NCBI GenBank assembly: GCA_030617005.1
Contig: JAUWWH010000065.1
Span: 1 to 5,863 of the forward strand
Length of the DNA: 5,863 nt
Reading direction: 5' to 3'
From: Candidatus Bathyarchaeota archaeon
Lineage (GTDB): Archaea > Thermoproteota > Bathyarchaeia > RBG-16-48-13 > GCA-020355125
Shown: piece after piece, positions 4,805 through 5,863 of the stretch
How the letters are laid out: each line of letters begins with the position of its first letter
How positions within the stretch are numbered: the stretch's first letter is position 1
Made by a program: the position numbers and the translations under genes
Notes under the pieces: model-generated
What the model saw: the letters and a program-made list of their open reading frames with translations, nothing else
Told to the model about the DNA's origin: nothing
Database searches by the model: none

Positions 4805-5548
4805 TTAGAATAAAGACGTGGGAAGGAAAATAAGATCTTCAGGAACCTTAATTCTCTCTAGTATATTAACTGCATAATCTGTTTTTCCAATCATTAAATG
4901 CTGGTGAGCGTCACTTCCAATAGACAGTTTCACTCCTTTCTTCACACAATATCTGACAAATCTCTCATCTGGAATCTTCCACGCACAATTGAGCTCAACT
5001 GCAACTCCCCAATCACAGAAAGCGTCGACTACACTCTCAATCCAATCATTAGTTATTACTCTATGTGTTTCTTTTCGAATCATCTCTGGGAGCCACGATA
5101 CATGAGCAATAACATCCAGTATACCGCTCTCCATGGCTTTTATCAAAACCACTCGAACTTTCTCAACAAATCCTTTAGGATCCCATATTGGACTAGAATC
5201 ACCCCAAAATTTTATGTTGTTGATTGAATGTAAACCACCCATAACAATGTCCAATTCATCCACCTTTTTTTTAGAGATTGAGACAGTTCCATCCTGAAGA
5301 ATCTCAACTTCTACCCCTTTAAGAACAGCGAAACTATTGAGTGTTTGCACATATCTTGAAAATTGACTTCGAGTAATCCTATTTGGCCGATATTGTAATT
5401 CACTATAATGGTCTGTTATAGCTAAAACCTTTAAACCCTTAATCTCAGCGATTTTCACAGCTTCTTCAACAGAATAATTCCCATCAGAAAATGATGTGTG
5501 AATGTGAAGATCAATCTTTTCAACGAGGGGGGAACCTCTACTAGACAA
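4805..5548 (-). CDS. PHP-domain metal-dependent phosphoesterase
   Basis: This 247-residue protein is a single PHP domain, a distorted TIM barrel that holds a trinuclear metal site and hydrolyses phosphoesters. The ligand motifs are all visible: DLHIHTSFSDG (13-23, His15, His17, Asp22), ITDH (44-47), the acidic pair in GVEVE (78-82), GLHS (105-108, His107), IAHVS (147-151, His149) and GSDAH (211-215, Asp213, His215). Length and motif order fit stand-alone YcdX/HisK-like or PolX-C-terminal-like proteins. It could be a histidinol phosphatase, but no histidine genes are near; other family members cleave nucleotides or nucleic acids, so the substrate is open. It does not look like the RNase P subunit p30, which lacks this metal set. 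The start is TTG at 5548, the only possible one upstream, because a TAA precedes it directly. It follows the M50 protease gene by 24 bp and is probably co-transcribed with it. Confidence 0.88.
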   Translation of the reverse strand: MSSRGSPLVEKIDLHIHTSFSDGNYSVEEAVKIAEIKGLKVLAITDHYSELQYRPNRITRSQFSRYVQTLNSFAVLKGVEVEILQDGTVSISKKKVDELDIVMGGLHSINNIKFWGDSSPIWDPKGFVEKVRVVLIKAMESGILDVIAHVSWLPEMIRKETHRVITNDWIESVVDAFCDWGVAVELNCAWKIPDERFVRYCVKKGVKLSIGSDAHQHLMIGKTDYAVNILERIKVPEDLIFLPTSLF

Positions 5549-5560
5549 TTATGCTTTGTT

Positions 5561-5564
5561 CTCC
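5561..5564 (-). promoter_or_regulatory. Probable Shine-Dalgarno of the PHP gene, long spacing
   Basis: On the minus strand GGAG lies 12 nt before the TTG at 5546-5548, longer than the 4-7 nt used by the other genes here. No better motif lies closer. An in-frame TAA sits immediately upstream of the TTG and no ATG, GTG or TTG occurs before the first metal motif, so the TTG is retained despite the spacing. Confidence 0.4.
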
Positions 5565-5572
5565 TTATTTCT

Positions 5573-5863
5573 CTAACTATAGATCAGAGGTACTAGATCA
5601 GGAGACAATGTAAAACATGCAATAAAAATCACTATTACCAATAGAGCCATGATCTTCCTCTTCTTTGAGAGTGGAGACATCTCATCTAATAATTCTGGAT
5701 GTTTCCCACCTAGAATGAATATTGCCAATAATGCCATTACCCACCATCCTGTGAAAGCCATCACGCCTATCATTAAGTATGATACTCTACGGTGCCATTT
5801 TGGGCCAAGCACTGCTCTGGATACGTGGCCACCATCAAGTTGTCCTATTGGAAAAATGTTAAG
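5573..5863 (-). CDS. Site-2-protease-like (M50) membrane metalloprotease, C-terminal part
   Basis: The frame is open from the right window edge to the TAG at 5573-5575, so 96 residues of a longer protein are present. They begin with LNIFPIGQLDGGH, the conserved 'N-x2-P-x3-L-D-G-G' block of M50 proteases, whose Asp is a zinc ligand. The HExxH motif must lie upstream, outside the window. Two hydrophobic segments follow, about residues 28-51 and 71-88, separated by a short polar loop (HPELLDEMSPLSKKRK) of the kind seen after the LDGG segment in archaeal family members. Such enzymes cleave substrates within the membrane. An internal GTG (5810-5812) is not the true start because the conserved motif lies before it. 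It is the gene upstream of the PHP gene, in the same direction. Confidence 0.87.
   Translation of the reverse strand, partial: LNIFPIGQLDGGHVSRAVLGPKWHRRVSYLMIGVMAFTGWWVMALLAIFILGGKHPELLDEMSPLSKKRKIMALLVIVIFIACFTLSPDLVPLIYS

Noticed and set aside
4898..5227. 109-codon plus-strand ORF inside the PHP gene
   Set aside because: It is antisense to the PHP domain with its complete metal-ligand set; the peptide resembles no protein family.

Overview
This AT-rich window is archaeal. The clearest sign is a ribosomal protein S15 of the long archaeal/eukaryotic type, co-directional with a RecJ/Cdc45-like DHH nuclease, a neighbour pair known from many archaea. TATA-like boxes and purine-rich Shine-Dalgarno motifs also fit. 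Three of the four complete, recognisable genes start with TTG. A Bathyarchaeota-like or other TACK-group genome is possible, but that is a guess from general feel and was not tested.

Layout, left to right. (1) Positions 1-272, minus strand: most of a tRNA-binding OB-fold protein (MetRS-beta/Trbp111/CsaA type), cut by the window edge. (2) Positions 273-585: a divergent intergenic region with a near-palindromic TATA-like box at 305-314, a foldable three-way-junction candidate at 330-433, a small ORF of doubtful reality, and a TATA box for the next operon. (3) Positions 586-2482, plus strand: rps15 and an archaeal RecJ-like nuclease, 13 bp apart, both with TTG starts set by Shine-Dalgarno motifs. 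(4) Positions 2483-2581: a short convergent spacer. (5) Positions 2582-4150, minus strand: a PurF-type protein that keeps its PRPP-binding loop and four candidate Fe-S cysteines but has Gly where the catalytic N-terminal Cys of the glutaminase should be. (6) Positions 4151-4804: a 654-bp gap without a confident gene. It holds a poly-T tract, overlapping inverted repeats and a 41-codon ORF with a good Shine-Dalgarno. (7) Positions 4805-5863, minus strand: a PHP-family phosphoesterase preceded 24 bp upstream by the C-terminal part of a site-2-type (M50) membrane metalloprotease, probably one operon.

The genes fall into translation (S15, tRNA-binding protein), replication/repair (RecJ-like protein) and nucleotide or phosphoester metabolism (PurF-like, PHP). 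No mobile element, CRISPR array, tRNA or rRNA was seen. The most interesting item is the PurF-like protein with a dead glutaminase site and apparently intact PRPP and Fe-S features. Second is the possible structured RNA upstream of rps15.
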